This document shows positions 16,577 to 24,218 of a stretch of DNA of 54,360 nucleotides, in pieces. Every line of letters starts with the position of its first letter. Position 1 is the first letter of the stretch. The notes beneath the pieces were generated by a model, which was not told the DNA's origin, did not search any database, and was given only the letters and a program-made list of their open reading frames with translations. The position numbers and the translations under genes were made by a program. Origin of the DNA: Paraglaciecola sp. (GTDB lineage: Bacteria > Pseudomonadota > Gammaproteobacteria > Enterobacterales > Alteromonadaceae); assembly GCA_009993955.1 (NCBI GenBank), contig JAACSL010000026.1, forward strand, positions 1 to 54,360. The letters run 5' to 3'.

Positions 16577-18386
16577 TTAGTCATCCAAGATGCTGCCTTT
16601 CACACAATACATGCGTGGGCGAGTATTGTCGGGGAGGCTGACTTTGCGCTGTGGCCGGTTGCCATCGGGGACTAGGTAGCCTGCAGCCATCAGTGCTTTG
16701 GCGGCGCGATCTGGGCTGAGTCCTTCGGTGGCTTCACGCCAGCCGGTTGGGTAAAACAGGTAGAGGGTTTGTGGGCCTGTAGAATCAAGCCAACCCGCGC
16801 GCTGGCGTACTTGGCTGCTGTAACCGGTTTGCTTAGGCGTAAAGCGGCTTTCACCATGCTGCTCAATAAAACTGCGCACTTGGCGAACGGCTTGTTGGTC
16901 TTCATTGGCAGCCACACCACCGCGGGCGAGTATCCATTGGTTTAGCTGGCTTAAACAGGCAGCTTCGACACTTTGGGTTGGCCAATCAAGTACCTTGGCT
17001 TGAATGGCTAACAACCCTGCACTGGCCAGTAAAGCAAATTTTTCGGCGACTCGGCGCACTTGACCGTCAGCCTCAGTGGGTAAGCTGGCTAAAAAACGTT
17101 GGCGTACGTTTTGGAAAACGGGTCGCACCTGCGCGCTGTGCTGCGTTAAAAATTTTAACCAATCCAAGGCCAAACTGCCGTAATGTTGGCGGCTTTGCTG
17201 TTTTAGGTGATCGGCTAAATCGGCGGTGCTCATGCCATGGCTCTGATTAAACACCCCCATTTTCGCACCGGCATCGGCACTGAGATCAATCACGCGCACT
17301 TGCTGCCCCGCTTTTACACGCTTGCCGATACTGGCAAGATGGCTTTCGAGCGTCACTTCGCCAGTAGATAAAAACACCAAACGCCAACGGGCGGGTAAGC
17401 GCATTTCACCGTATTTGCCTGCACGGGTTTTACCTTGGCCATTGGCAAGCATATAAGCGACATCGCCCGCCTCCTTGGGGTCCACTTCGCCCATTTCATC
17501 GAGCGCCAGCAAGGCATCGTTATGCGCTAGCGCTGTGCCTTCTAAACCGTTGGCCGTGGCGCGCCAACTGTGGCGCAGTTGATTAGGCTCACCCCACACC
17601 GATAACGCCGGATACAGCGCCGCGGTTTTACCAGTACTGCTGGCACCGTAGAGGTGTAAACCAAAACCATCCACCCCGCACAAATGCAACAATGGCGCGG
17701 CCGTCGCTCTTGCGCATTCATGCGCTCGCGACATACCGTTCGTCCTGAACATAAGTGCAGCGCAGACACCAACTATTAATAGCGGATTATCCAGACAATA
17801 ACGGCCAACGTTCTGCCGCCAACTGTCACTGCTACCTTGTTGAATAAAGCCTTCTATCGGGTGCATGGTTTGCAGCACCATGCGCGGGTTGTTGCTGTGT
17901 TCGCTTGGGTAAAAGGTGAGGCGCGGATCCACATAAGCGTGGTGATGCCAGCCAATGCAGTTGACGCTGATGGCCTTTTGTGTAGCCAGTTCGCCCATCT
18001 GTTGAATAAACAGCGAGAGCAACTGCCGCGCTTTGATACTGTTACTTAGCCGCATGCCTCGGCTGAGTAGTATCCGGCGGTACTCACTGCCGTCTCCGGC
18101 CAATAGTTCTGCGGGCATGGCCCAGTAACGATGGCGATTGTCATCGTCTAACCAGTGCAATAAATAGCCGCCCTTTGTTTTCAAGAGAAGTGTCCCCTTG
18201 CGGATCGCGGGTGCGGGCGGCCACTTGCAACCAAGAGCAGATTTTAACCGGGCTATCTTGCCCAGTTGGTTGCATCACCAGCCAGTTTTGCGCGTTATAG
18301 GCAAAACCAGCTGGTAATGTTGGCATGTTATTATTCAACTCATTGGCAGGTAACGGGGTTGATGCTGATGGTTTATCCGCGGCCAT
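16577..18386 (-). pseudogene. DUF927 ATPase/helicase-like protein, frameshifted
   Basis: DUF927 proteins are AAA-like NTPases of phages and satellite islands, probably in replication. Here the gene is in two frames: the N-terminal part starts at ATG 18386 (MAADKPSAS) and reads ...ICSWLQVAARTRDPQGDT, then the frame is lost; the rest (18184 to 16577) resumes with GGYLLHWLDDDNRHRYWAMP. Both parts match consecutive segments of the family. One extra base in the run around 18171-18181 (minus-strand GAAAACAAAGGG) explains it. Walker A is GASSTGKTAAL and a DEMGEV motif follows, so the core ATPase is in the larger part. The start overlaps the end of alpA by 14 bp, giving an alpA-DUF927 operon. Programmed frameshifting is possible but less likely. 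Confidence 0.75.
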
Positions 18387-18615
18387 AAGCAGCACCGATA
18401 CGGCGGGTTTCAATCCACTGGTCGATATCGCTTTCTAACCAGCCCATGGCACGCGCACCAATGCGAATGGATCGCGGAAATTCACCGCTGGCCATCAGGG
18501 CATAAATTGTACTGCGGCCAAAGCCTGTTTTGGCCTTTACCTCGGGCAAGCGCAAAATCCGCTGCTGACGCGCTGGGTGTACTGAGTTTGTGGGTAATTG
18601 TGTGGTTGGGTTCAT
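18373..18615 (-). CDS. AlpA-family regulator
   Basis: This 80-residue AlpA/MerR-like winged-helix regulator reads RILRLPEVKAKTGFGRSTIYALMASGEFPRSIRIGARAMGWLESDIDQWIETRR, the standard family body. AlpA of the CP4-57 island activates the excisionase/integrase gene; P4-like satellites use the same family in excision and replication control. The ATG at 18615 gives the normal length; frames reading further upstream lack homology. It is the first gene of the alpA-DUF927 unit, so this pair is probably the island's replication/excision module, with int at the other end. Confidence 0.88.
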   Translation of the reverse strand: MNPTTQLPTNSVHPARQQRILRLPEVKAKTGFGRSTIYALMASGEFPRSIRIGARAMGWLESDIDQWIETRRIGAAYGRG

Positions 18616-18945
18616 CGTTTGCTTCCTCACTGATCTGTTAAGTTCAGTTAGGAGTTTGCCAGTACTAAACGGACGCAGTAGGCAGATAAATGCCCAGATC
18701 ATGCAGCTTTCTGAGGGTACAGGTCGCTACTTGCCCCAGTTTGTAGATAGTGTCCAAAACAATAAAAGCTCTGTGGGCAGGGTTAGTGGATGTCTAAATA
18801 GCGTGAATTAAGGCTTTGCCCATACTGCCCCAAAAGCCCAAGGGGTAAGAGGTGTATGACAATACATCGAGTGTGAGGCAAAAATTGAAAATGAAACTAT
18901 AACTTCTCTATATACTAAAAAATGAAAATATAGTTTCACTGACTC
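18616..18945. promoter_or_regulatory. Control region upstream of alpA with 10-bp inverted repeat
   Basis: No gene is visible in this ~330 bp. A perfect inverted repeat TGAAACTATA (18892-18901) and TATAGTTTCA (18929-18938) encloses 27 nt of AT-rich sequence and borders the heptamer array. The promoter of the minus-strand alpA unit must lie here, but I cannot pick its boxes with confidence. Confidence 0.4.
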
Positions 18946-19022
18946 ATTAAACATTAAACATTAAACATTAAACATTAAACATTAAACATTAAACATTAAA
19001 CATTAAACATTAAACATTAAAC
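18946..19022 (+). repeat. Heptamer array ATTAAAC x 11
   Basis: Eleven perfect tandem copies of ATTAAAC occupy 77 bp. The array runs into the 3' end of the minus-strand hipA, supplying its last residues (FNV) and its TAA stop. Arrays of perfect short repeats change length by slippage; because the stop lies within the units nearest the gene, most length changes would not alter HipA. Confidence 0.92.
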
Positions 19023-20260
19023 GCCGATTGTTTCATGGCTTGCTCCGCTCGGCTGATCCCTAGCCGCTTAGCAACGGTTTGCCATTGCTTCACCGCATTT
19101 AATACTTCGTCGTAAATTTGCGTGGCTTGGGTTTGCGAAAGTCGGAAGAAGTCTTTCACATCAAAGGCTAATTGGTAGTCTAAAGTGTTGTCTGAATCGG
19201 TAATATTCAGATGCAGGCCATGCTTACCCACTATCGGGTTTAAATCATAAGCGGGTGATAACTTCCAACCCTTCTTGGTTAATAAAAATCCATGGTTACG
19301 CAGGTGATCATCCGTGTTGGACACCGCAATATTAAACACTATACGTCGCCATAACTGTGCTAAATCCGCTTCGGTTTGTGCACCAGAATTGGAAATAAAT
19401 TCAGCAATCTCTAAGTAGCTGGCACCTTGAGATTGTTCACCATCATAGTATTGCAGTTGTGTCATGGCCGATGAAAAATGCAGCCGCTTTTCACCGTCGC
19501 GGTCAAACCGTTTGGTTAAAAAGGTATGATGCCCAGAGGAAAACTGCCTAATCTCACTTGGAAACATGTCAACACCTGCCGCCAGCGCCAATTCATAACA
19601 GACCATCTCCCACGCGCCCACATCATGGGTATCGTTTAAATTGGGAAACTTAGCAATCCACAAGTGGCCTTGTTCATCTGTGACACAAGCCTTGGGCCTT
19701 GCACCACCTAATGATGAGCCTGGAGAAATCAGCATTTTCAACCAGCGGTAATACTCGTCACTGTCGATGTTATCGTCTTTTTCAATCTGCATTGCTGCGT
19801 GCTCTAGCTCTCGCAAAGAAGCCATTGGCGGCGCAGCAAACTTAGCGTTGTCATCTAAGAACGCAGCCGAGCCTGTTCGCTTAAATCGAATACCACCCAT
19901 CCGGTAAGAGTCGTGTACGCCCAGCAGGTAATCTAGCTCGTTTAATCGACTTGTTGCTCGAATGCCTTTGCGCGCTTCAATGGCTGCACGCCGCTGCATT
20001 AAAATACGCCCCCATCTATCGGGCGATGAATCGAGAAATGCACGAAAGTTTTTATCGGTTTCATCGTTGTAAAGTTCACCGGTGTGAAGCGTCAGGATTG
20101 GATCAATTTGCAAGCGATAGGCTGAGGTTAAAAACGCTTTATCGTAGGCAAAACTAAACACGCCACCTCGGCTTGAATCGCTGTAAGAAAGCAGCCCTAT
20201 TAGCAAAGGCGCTTCAATTGGCTTCCAGTCGGCATAAACTTCGACGATTTCACGGCTCAT
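19010..20260 (-). CDS. hipA: HipA-family serine/threonine kinase toxin 1
   Basis: This 416-residue kinase toxin is of the HipA type; the E. coli member phosphorylates GltX and induces persistence. An N-terminal HipA_N region carries LLSYSDSSRGGVFSFAYD and SPDRWGRILMQRR. The kinase core has SPGSSLGGARPKACV (nucleotide-binding loop), WIAKFPN (Lys), FNIAVSNTDDHLRNHGFL (catalytic Asp/Asn) and SPAYDLNP (metal-binding Asp). All are present, so activity is likely. The ATG overlaps the stop of its antitoxin by 4 bp. The last codons lie within the ATTAAAC array. The cellular target cannot be predicted here. Confidence 0.94.
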   Translation of the reverse strand: MSREIVEVYADWKPIEAPLLIGLLSYSDSSRGGVFSFAYDKAFLTSAYRLQIDPILTLHTGELYNDETDKNFRAFLDSSPDRWGRILMQRRAAIEARKGIRATSRLNELDYLLGVHDSYRMGGIRFKRTGSAAFLDDNAKFAAPPMASLRELEHAAMQIEKDDNIDSDEYYRWLKMLISPGSSLGGARPKACVTDEQGHLWIAKFPNLNDTHDVGAWEMVCYELALAAGVDMFPSEIRQFSSGHHTFLTKRFDRDGEKRLHFSSAMTQLQYYDGEQSQGASYLEIAEFISNSGAQTEADLAQLWRRIVFNIAVSNTDDHLRNHGFLLTKKGWKLSPAYDLNPIVGKHGLHLNITDSDNTLDYQLAFDVKDFFRLSQTQATQIYDEVLNAVKQWQTVAKRLGISRAEQAMKQSAFNV

Positions 20261-20562
20261 CGTGAACCTTCCAGCAATTTTATATTTTGCAGCTTAATAC
20301 CCACTTCATCATGGGCGGCCATTTCTGCAAAGTTGCTTTCCATGCCAAGGACGGCCATCACTTTTAAGTAGGTGCCTATAGCAACGCCCGGATCACCTGC
20401 GAAGACTTTGTTCACGGTTTTATGATCAAAGCCTGTGCGTTCACACAACAGCTTTTTTGTAAAACCACGTCGTTTCATCGCCAACAGCAAGTCTTCACCA
20501 AAATGAGTCAGGATTTTGCGCTGCTTTGGAAACAGTACATTGTGTAAATCACGCTTAGCCAT
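20257..20562 (-). CDS. hipB: HipB-like antitoxin 1 (HTH)
   Basis: This 101-residue DNA-binding antitoxin has an HTH near residues 20-65: RRGFTKKLLCERTGFDHKTVNKVFAGDPGVAIGTYLKVMAVLGM. It should neutralise the downstream HipA and repress the operon by binding the TGGGACTATATTCCCA-type sites directly upstream (20576-20671). Its TGA overlaps the hipA ATG, so the two are translated together. Confidence 0.9.
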   Translation of the reverse strand: MAKRDLHNVLFPKQRKILTHFGEDLLLAMKRRGFTKKLLCERTGFDHKTVNKVFAGDPGVAIGTYLKVMAVLGMESNFAEMAAHDEVGIKLQNIKLLEGSR

Positions 20563-20575
20563 ATCGCCAACCCAA

Positions 20576-20671
20576 GGGACTATATTCCCATTATTTAATC
20601 ATTACTGGGAATATAGTCCAACTTTGAAGGCCAAACAACTCTAGCAAGTTAAATATGGGACTATATTCCCA
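20576..20671. promoter_or_regulatory. Three-site operator for HipAB 1
   Basis: Sites: GGGACTATATTCCCA (20576-20590), its inverted copy TGGGAATATAGTCCA (20606-20620) and TGGGACTATATTCCCA (20656-20671). Each is itself nearly palindromic (TGGGA-N6-TCCCA). They lie 14-110 bp upstream of the hipB start, as expected for HipB autorepression. A related GGATTTATATCC lies at about 20690. Confidence 0.75.
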
Positions 20672-20770
20672 TTTTGCTCAATATAATTGGATTTATATCC
20701 TACTTTTAGGTTTAGCTTGCGCGTTGGCCAAGGCGAAGATGTAAATCCCTGAATGCCAAAGACCATCAAA

Positions 20771-20827
20771 TTACACTTTTATGCGCATAAAAATGTAAAA
20801 ATCCGCACTTTTCTGCGCGTAAAAGTG
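20771..20827. promoter_or_regulatory. Two large palindromes centred on TGCGC(A)
   Basis: Palindrome 1 (20771-20798) has arms TTACACTTTTATGC and GCATAAAAATGTAA with one mismatched pair in 28 nt. Palindrome 2 (20806-20827) is CACTTTT-CT-GCGC-GT-AAAAGTG. Their centres are 32 bp apart, about three helical turns. They look like a cooperative operator pair but no gene with a clear matching start is adjacent; see findings. The remainder of 20672-21090 holds only a 9-bp inverted repeat (20888-20940) and a possible TTGACC -35 box at 20991. Confidence 0.65.
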
Positions 20828-20887
20828 TGAAATGCAAGTTGAGTACTCGTCAGTGTATTTTGCTGAATGGATAAATGCAGCGGTTAG

Positions 20888-20940
20888 AGGTCTACACAAA
20901 GTGACTTCATAGGTAACAATTTGTAGACCTGAATGCGACA
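20888..20940. repeat. Inverted repeat AGGTCTACA/TGTAGACCT
   Basis: Perfect 9-bp arms at 20888-20896 and 20932-20940, 35 nt apart, about 150 bp upstream of the MerR-methyltransferase gene. Possible operator; function unknown. Confidence 0.4.
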
Positions 20941-21090
20941 TTCAAGATTTCAACCAATCAAAACTGAACGATATTTTTTGCTAACCAAACTTGACCTGTC
21001 TATAACTTCATAGTTTATCGTCATTCGTGTTCTGGTCTGTTTGAGCCAGCCGCGCCATTAATAAAAAAGAACGGAAAGGACGTTTTATCT

Positions 21091-22260
21091 GTGTATCGCA
21101 TTTCTGAGTTAACTGAAAAAGTTGGGCTGTCACGGTCAACCTTGCTCTACTACGAGAAGCTGGGGTTGTTGCAGGGTGTTCGCCAAACCAACGGCTATCG
21201 GCTGTATTCAGATAAAGATATTCAGCAGTTGCACTTGTTGCAACAACTGCAAGCGGGCGGTTTAACACTTAAGGAATGTAAATCCTTTTTGGACAGCAAG
21301 GTGCAGCGCTCTGTACTCGAAAAGCGCTTGCAGCAGTTGGACGAAGACATCGCTAAAAAGCAACAAGCTCGCGCGTTACTTGCCGCCTTGCTGGGTGAAG
21401 GTTCGCTGCGTCTTTGGCACCAACAGACCGATAAATTAGCGCCAGACGCCCATCTGGATTGGTTAAAGCAGCAAGGCTTTAATGAACAGCAAGCCCTGCA
21501 TTTGAAATGGTTATCAAAAGATATGAACGAACACGATCAATACATGGCCGACTTTATGACGGTATTCCAAGGCTTAGACCGCTGGGGACCAAGTTCTGAT
21601 GCCGATACACTAAAAGCCTTGTCCACACTGCCAACAATACCCACCAAGATCATTGATATTGGCTGCGGCAAAGGCTTTTCAACCCGTTTATTGGCAAAGC
21701 ACACCCAAGCCGAGATTGTGGCGGTGGATAACGAGCAAAGTGCGCTGGATGAACTCGGTGAACGCCTCACGGAGCAGTTGGATGCCCGCGTTACCTTAAG
21801 CTGTGCCAGCATGACAGATCTGCCTTTTTCACCTGAAAGCTTTGATTGCATCTGGTCAGAAGCGGCGGCTTACATAATGGGTGTTGAGCAAGCGTTAACC
21901 CAGTGGCGTAAATTGCTGACTGATAGCGGCTTCATGGTAATCAGTGACCTAGTATGGTTAACCGATAACCCAAGCCAAGAGGCAGTCGCTTTCTGGGAAG
22001 GTGAATACCCAGATATGCAAACCGTCGAAAAACGCTTAGACCAAATGTGCCAAGCAGGCTTTGATGTGATTGATCATTTCACCTTAAGTGAACAAGCATG
22101 GCACGATTACTATCAACCACTCAAAGCGCGAGTGGCAGAAGCAAAAGCAAGCATGCCAAGTTCAAACGCCATTGCAGATATCGAGCGAGAAATTGCGATT
22201 TATGAAGGCTACCTAGGCGAGTTTGGTTATCAGATGTTTGTGCTGCGCAAAGGAGCTTAA
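21091..22260 (+). CDS. MerR regulator fused to SAM methyltransferase
   Basis: This 389-residue fusion has residues 1-70 as a MerR winged helix (YRISELTEKVGLSRSTLLYYEKLGLL, NGYRLYSDKDIQQL), a coiled helix to ~120, and residues ~160-385 as a class I methyltransferase with motif I IIDIGCGKGFSTRLLAK, the acidic loop VAVDNE, and FDCIWSEAAAYIMG. The C-terminal part (YPDMQTVEKRLDQMCQAGFDV) fits UbiE/SAM-type methyltransferases. MerR proteins normally have an inducer domain where the enzyme sits here, so the regulator may sense or modify its own ligand. The start is GTG 21091. It is monocistronic between two toxin-antitoxin units; it may protect against a toxic small molecule (inference). Confidence 0.88.
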   Translation: MYRISELTEKVGLSRSTLLYYEKLGLLQGVRQTNGYRLYSDKDIQQLHLLQQLQAGGLTLKECKSFLDSKVQRSVLEKRLQQLDEDIAKKQQARALLAALLGEGSLRLWHQQTDKLAPDAHLDWLKQQGFNEQQALHLKWLSKDMNEHDQYMADFMTVFQGLDRWGPSSDADTLKALSTLPTIPTKIIDIGCGKGFSTRLLAKHTQAEIVAVDNEQSALDELGERLTEQLDARVTLSCASMTDLPFSPESFDCIWSEAAAYIMGVEQALTQWRKLLTDSGFMVISDLVWLTDNPSQEAVAFWEGEYPDMQTVEKRLDQMCQAGFDVIDHFTLSEQAWHDYYQPLKARVAEAKASMPSSNAIADIEREIAIYEGYLGEFGYQMFVLRKGA

Positions 22261-22262
22261 AA

Positions 22263-22284
22263 CAGGGGCGTAAAATCGCCCCTG
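22263..22284. terminator. Hairpin between convergent genes
   Basis: CAGGGGCG-TAAAAT-CGCCCCTG is a perfect 8-bp stem directly after the MerR-methyltransferase stop and 36 bp from the end of the convergent hipA. It lacks a long T-tract, so termination strength is uncertain. Confidence 0.6.
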
Positions 22285-22319
22285 CCTCCACACCGTTTAA
22301 CTGAGCTTTAGGATGAGTC

Positions 22320-23672
22320 TTAGCGATAATAAAGCGCGGCATTTTCCTGTTTGCGCTGATCCAATGTCTTAGCAATCGCAGACACTGTTGTTTTACTGAT
22401 CCCTTGCTGCTGTGCAAGATAAGCAAATTGACTGATGGCTTCTGCCACTTCTTCAATGACTTGCCTTGCATCATGCCAACTCCCATAGCCAGCACTGCTC
22501 GCTAGTTTTTGCATCACCTTAAGCGGTGGCGCTTTGCCATAACCGCCGAAAGCAGTGGCGTGTTCGTTGAATGGATGTGGGCTGTAGGTAACATCGTAAA
22601 AAGGTGCGGGATTCCATTGACCGTCATCCGCTTGCAAAAACGCCCAGTTTTTACTGTGGTCGTCTTGATTAGACGACAGCAGGTTAAAAACGGCACGGCG
22701 AAATTGCAGCTGCCCAGCGGCTGGAGATTTACAGAGCTGTCGGCTGGCTTTAATTAAGTCAATATAATCTAAACTTGGCGTTCGAAAGTCTGCATCCAGT
22801 AGCCCGCAAGCGCTGTGCATATGCAAGCGACCTGCACTGCGATTGCCGCTTAAATTGGTCTGCTCCGTGACATAATCAAAACGCTTAAGCGCCAACCAGG
22901 CAGACGCACCGCTTGTAGGTGGTGCTTCAATGAGTTGCCATTGCGGCGGTTGACACTTAGCAAGTTCTGCCATTTGTAAATAAACCGCCTCACACAAACC
23001 TTCTTCATGGCCGAGCGCGAGATTTTTAGAAGTAAATTTAATCAGCCATGCTTCATCACCAGGCTTTGCAAAGGTTCGACAATGCTTAGTTTCTCCAGCA
23101 GGCATATAAATCTGCGCTTTAGGCCTTGCCCCGCCCGAACTACCACCAGCGACCAATGCAGCCAAAACCTGTTGAGTATGCACATCTAACTCATCGTGAT
23201 TATCATCCATATAATCTGACATTGAAGAATCGAACAGCGTTTGTGCTTCTAGGCCTAAAGTAGCTAAATCAATGTCCGCATGCGTCGTGGCTGAAAACTC
23301 AGACACCGGAGAAAAAGACAATGCTCCCATGCCTTTATCACCGACAAAGGCCAGTCTATCCATCGCAGTTAATTGATTAGGTAGGATGCCCTTTTGCCGG
23401 AAAATACGATCTTGTAACAACATGCCCCAACCATCGGGCAAACAATCTCCAAATACGCCATGTACACCTTGGTGCGGCGCTTTAGGTGCGGCTTGAACTT
23501 GCGTATTCGACTGCAAGGTAAACGGTGATAAATTGCCAAACTGCTGCAAATAGTCGTCAGCATACTGAAAAAAAACGCCTTGCCGATTCTGCGCCAAGAC
23601 TCCAACAGAGATCTGCTCACCTGAGCTTAGCGTACGAGTAACATTAAGCTTCTGAATCGGTTTAAAACTCAT
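22320..23672 (-). CDS. HipA-family serine/threonine kinase toxin 2
   Basis: This 450-residue HipA homologue is divergent from the one at 19010-20260. N-terminal: VGVLAQNRQGVFFQYADDYL and FGDCLPDGWGMLLQDRIF. Kinase: AGGSSGGARPKAQIYM, WLIKFTS (Lys), FNLLSSNQDDHSKNWAFLQ (catalytic Asp/Asn) and NPAPFYDVTYSP (metal Asp). All catalytic features are present. The ATG overlaps its HTH partner by 11 bp. It is likely repressed through the sites at 23968-24024. The low similarity suggests a separate acquisition rather than duplication. Confidence 0.92.
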   Translation of the reverse strand: MSFKPIQKLNVTRTLSSGEQISVGVLAQNRQGVFFQYADDYLQQFGNLSPFTLQSNTQVQAAPKAPHQGVHGVFGDCLPDGWGMLLQDRIFRQKGILPNQLTAMDRLAFVGDKGMGALSFSPVSEFSATTHADIDLATLGLEAQTLFDSSMSDYMDDNHDELDVHTQQVLAALVAGGSSGGARPKAQIYMPAGETKHCRTFAKPGDEAWLIKFTSKNLALGHEEGLCEAVYLQMAELAKCQPPQWQLIEAPPTSGASAWLALKRFDYVTEQTNLSGNRSAGRLHMHSACGLLDADFRTPSLDYIDLIKASRQLCKSPAAGQLQFRRAVFNLLSSNQDDHSKNWAFLQADDGQWNPAPFYDVTYSPHPFNEHATAFGGYGKAPPLKVMQKLASSAGYGSWHDARQVIEEVAEAISQFAYLAQQQGISKTTVSAIAKTLDQRKQENAALYYR

Positions 23673-23952
23673 CTTTTAGCACCTCATCAATACTCGTGGG
23701 TATAGCAGCGCGTTCTTTGCTAAGTTGCGTGAGCTGATAAAGCCTATCTAGCGAATCAAGGGTCTGCCATAGCAACAGCAATTGACGAAATGAAATTTGC
23801 CCGGTCAGCTCAAATTTCTTAATGGTGGCCGCAGGTACGCAGCTTCGCTCAGCCAATGCAGCGCGCGACAGCTTTGCCTGCTTGCGTAACTCACGTAAAT
23901 AAACCGCATAAGCTTGGCTTACATCGGTATCATCAAGTAAGGTAAAATTCAT
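23662..23952 (-). CDS. HipB-like antitoxin 2 (XRE HTH)
   Basis: This 96-residue XRE-type regulator contains LRELRKQAKLSRAALAERSCVPAATIKKFELTGQISFRQLLLLWQTL, a complete HTH. The ATG at 23952 is preferred because sequence upstream carries the operator. It should neutralise HipA 2 and repress the unit. The stop lies 11 bp inside hipA, coupling translation. Confidence 0.88.
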   Translation of the reverse strand: MNFTLLDDTDVSQAYAVYLRELRKQAKLSRAALAERSCVPAATIKKFELTGQISFRQLLLLWQTLDSLDRLYQLTQLSKERAAIPTSIDEVLKDEF

Positions 23953-23967
23953 CCGCAAAGACCAAAT

Positions 23968-24024
23968 GGACACAGTTATATCCATTATAGCGAAATAAAA
24001 CAGAACTTGGATACTATAATATCC
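23968..24024. promoter_or_regulatory. Operator pair for HipAB 2
   Basis: GGACACAGTTATATCC (23968-23983) and GGATACTATAATATCC (24009-24024) are 41 bp apart and share GGA...TATATCC/TAATATCC. They resemble the TATCC-type half-sites of HipB operators and lie just upstream of the HTH gene. Different from the TGGGA/TCCCA sites of HipAB 1, so the two systems probably do not cross-repress. Confidence 0.6.
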
Positions 24025-24160
24025 ATCAGTGCGTAGAGTGTTGAAAAAATTACTCGATAAAGCCCTTCAAAACTGCTATTTTTAGACCCTAACAGCAGCA
24101 AAAAAACGGCACTGTTTTTCCATTGCTAACCACTAAGATTTAGTAAAAGCCAGAGGCAAG

Positions 24161-24181
24161 TGGTGGGCAGTTTGGTGGGCA
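24161..24181 (+). repeat. Right arm-type repeat pair TGGTGGGCA
   Basis: TGGTGGGCA at 24161-24169 and 24173-24181, with the same 12-bp step and orientation as the left pair (610-630), 74 bp before the attR core. It supports the island's right boundary. Confidence 0.65.
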
Positions 24182-24218
24182 AACAGGCATTTCTGAACGG
24201 TTTATTTTCGGTAACTTA

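Noticed and set aside
18946..19022. Heptamer array as CRISPR
   Set aside because: The units are 7 bp and contiguous with no spacers, and there are no cas genes.
8000..20827. AAAAGTG/CACTTTT repeat at 8000 and the palindromes at 20771-20827 as the same operator
   Set aside because: The half-sites have opposite order (AAAAGTG...CACTTTT versus CACTTTT...AAAAGTG) and different centres, so shared recognition is not supported.
22121..22495. Minus-strand frame across the MerR/hipA junction
   Set aside because: It is antisense to the methyltransferase end and overlaps hipA in another frame; the real genes on each side have full homology.
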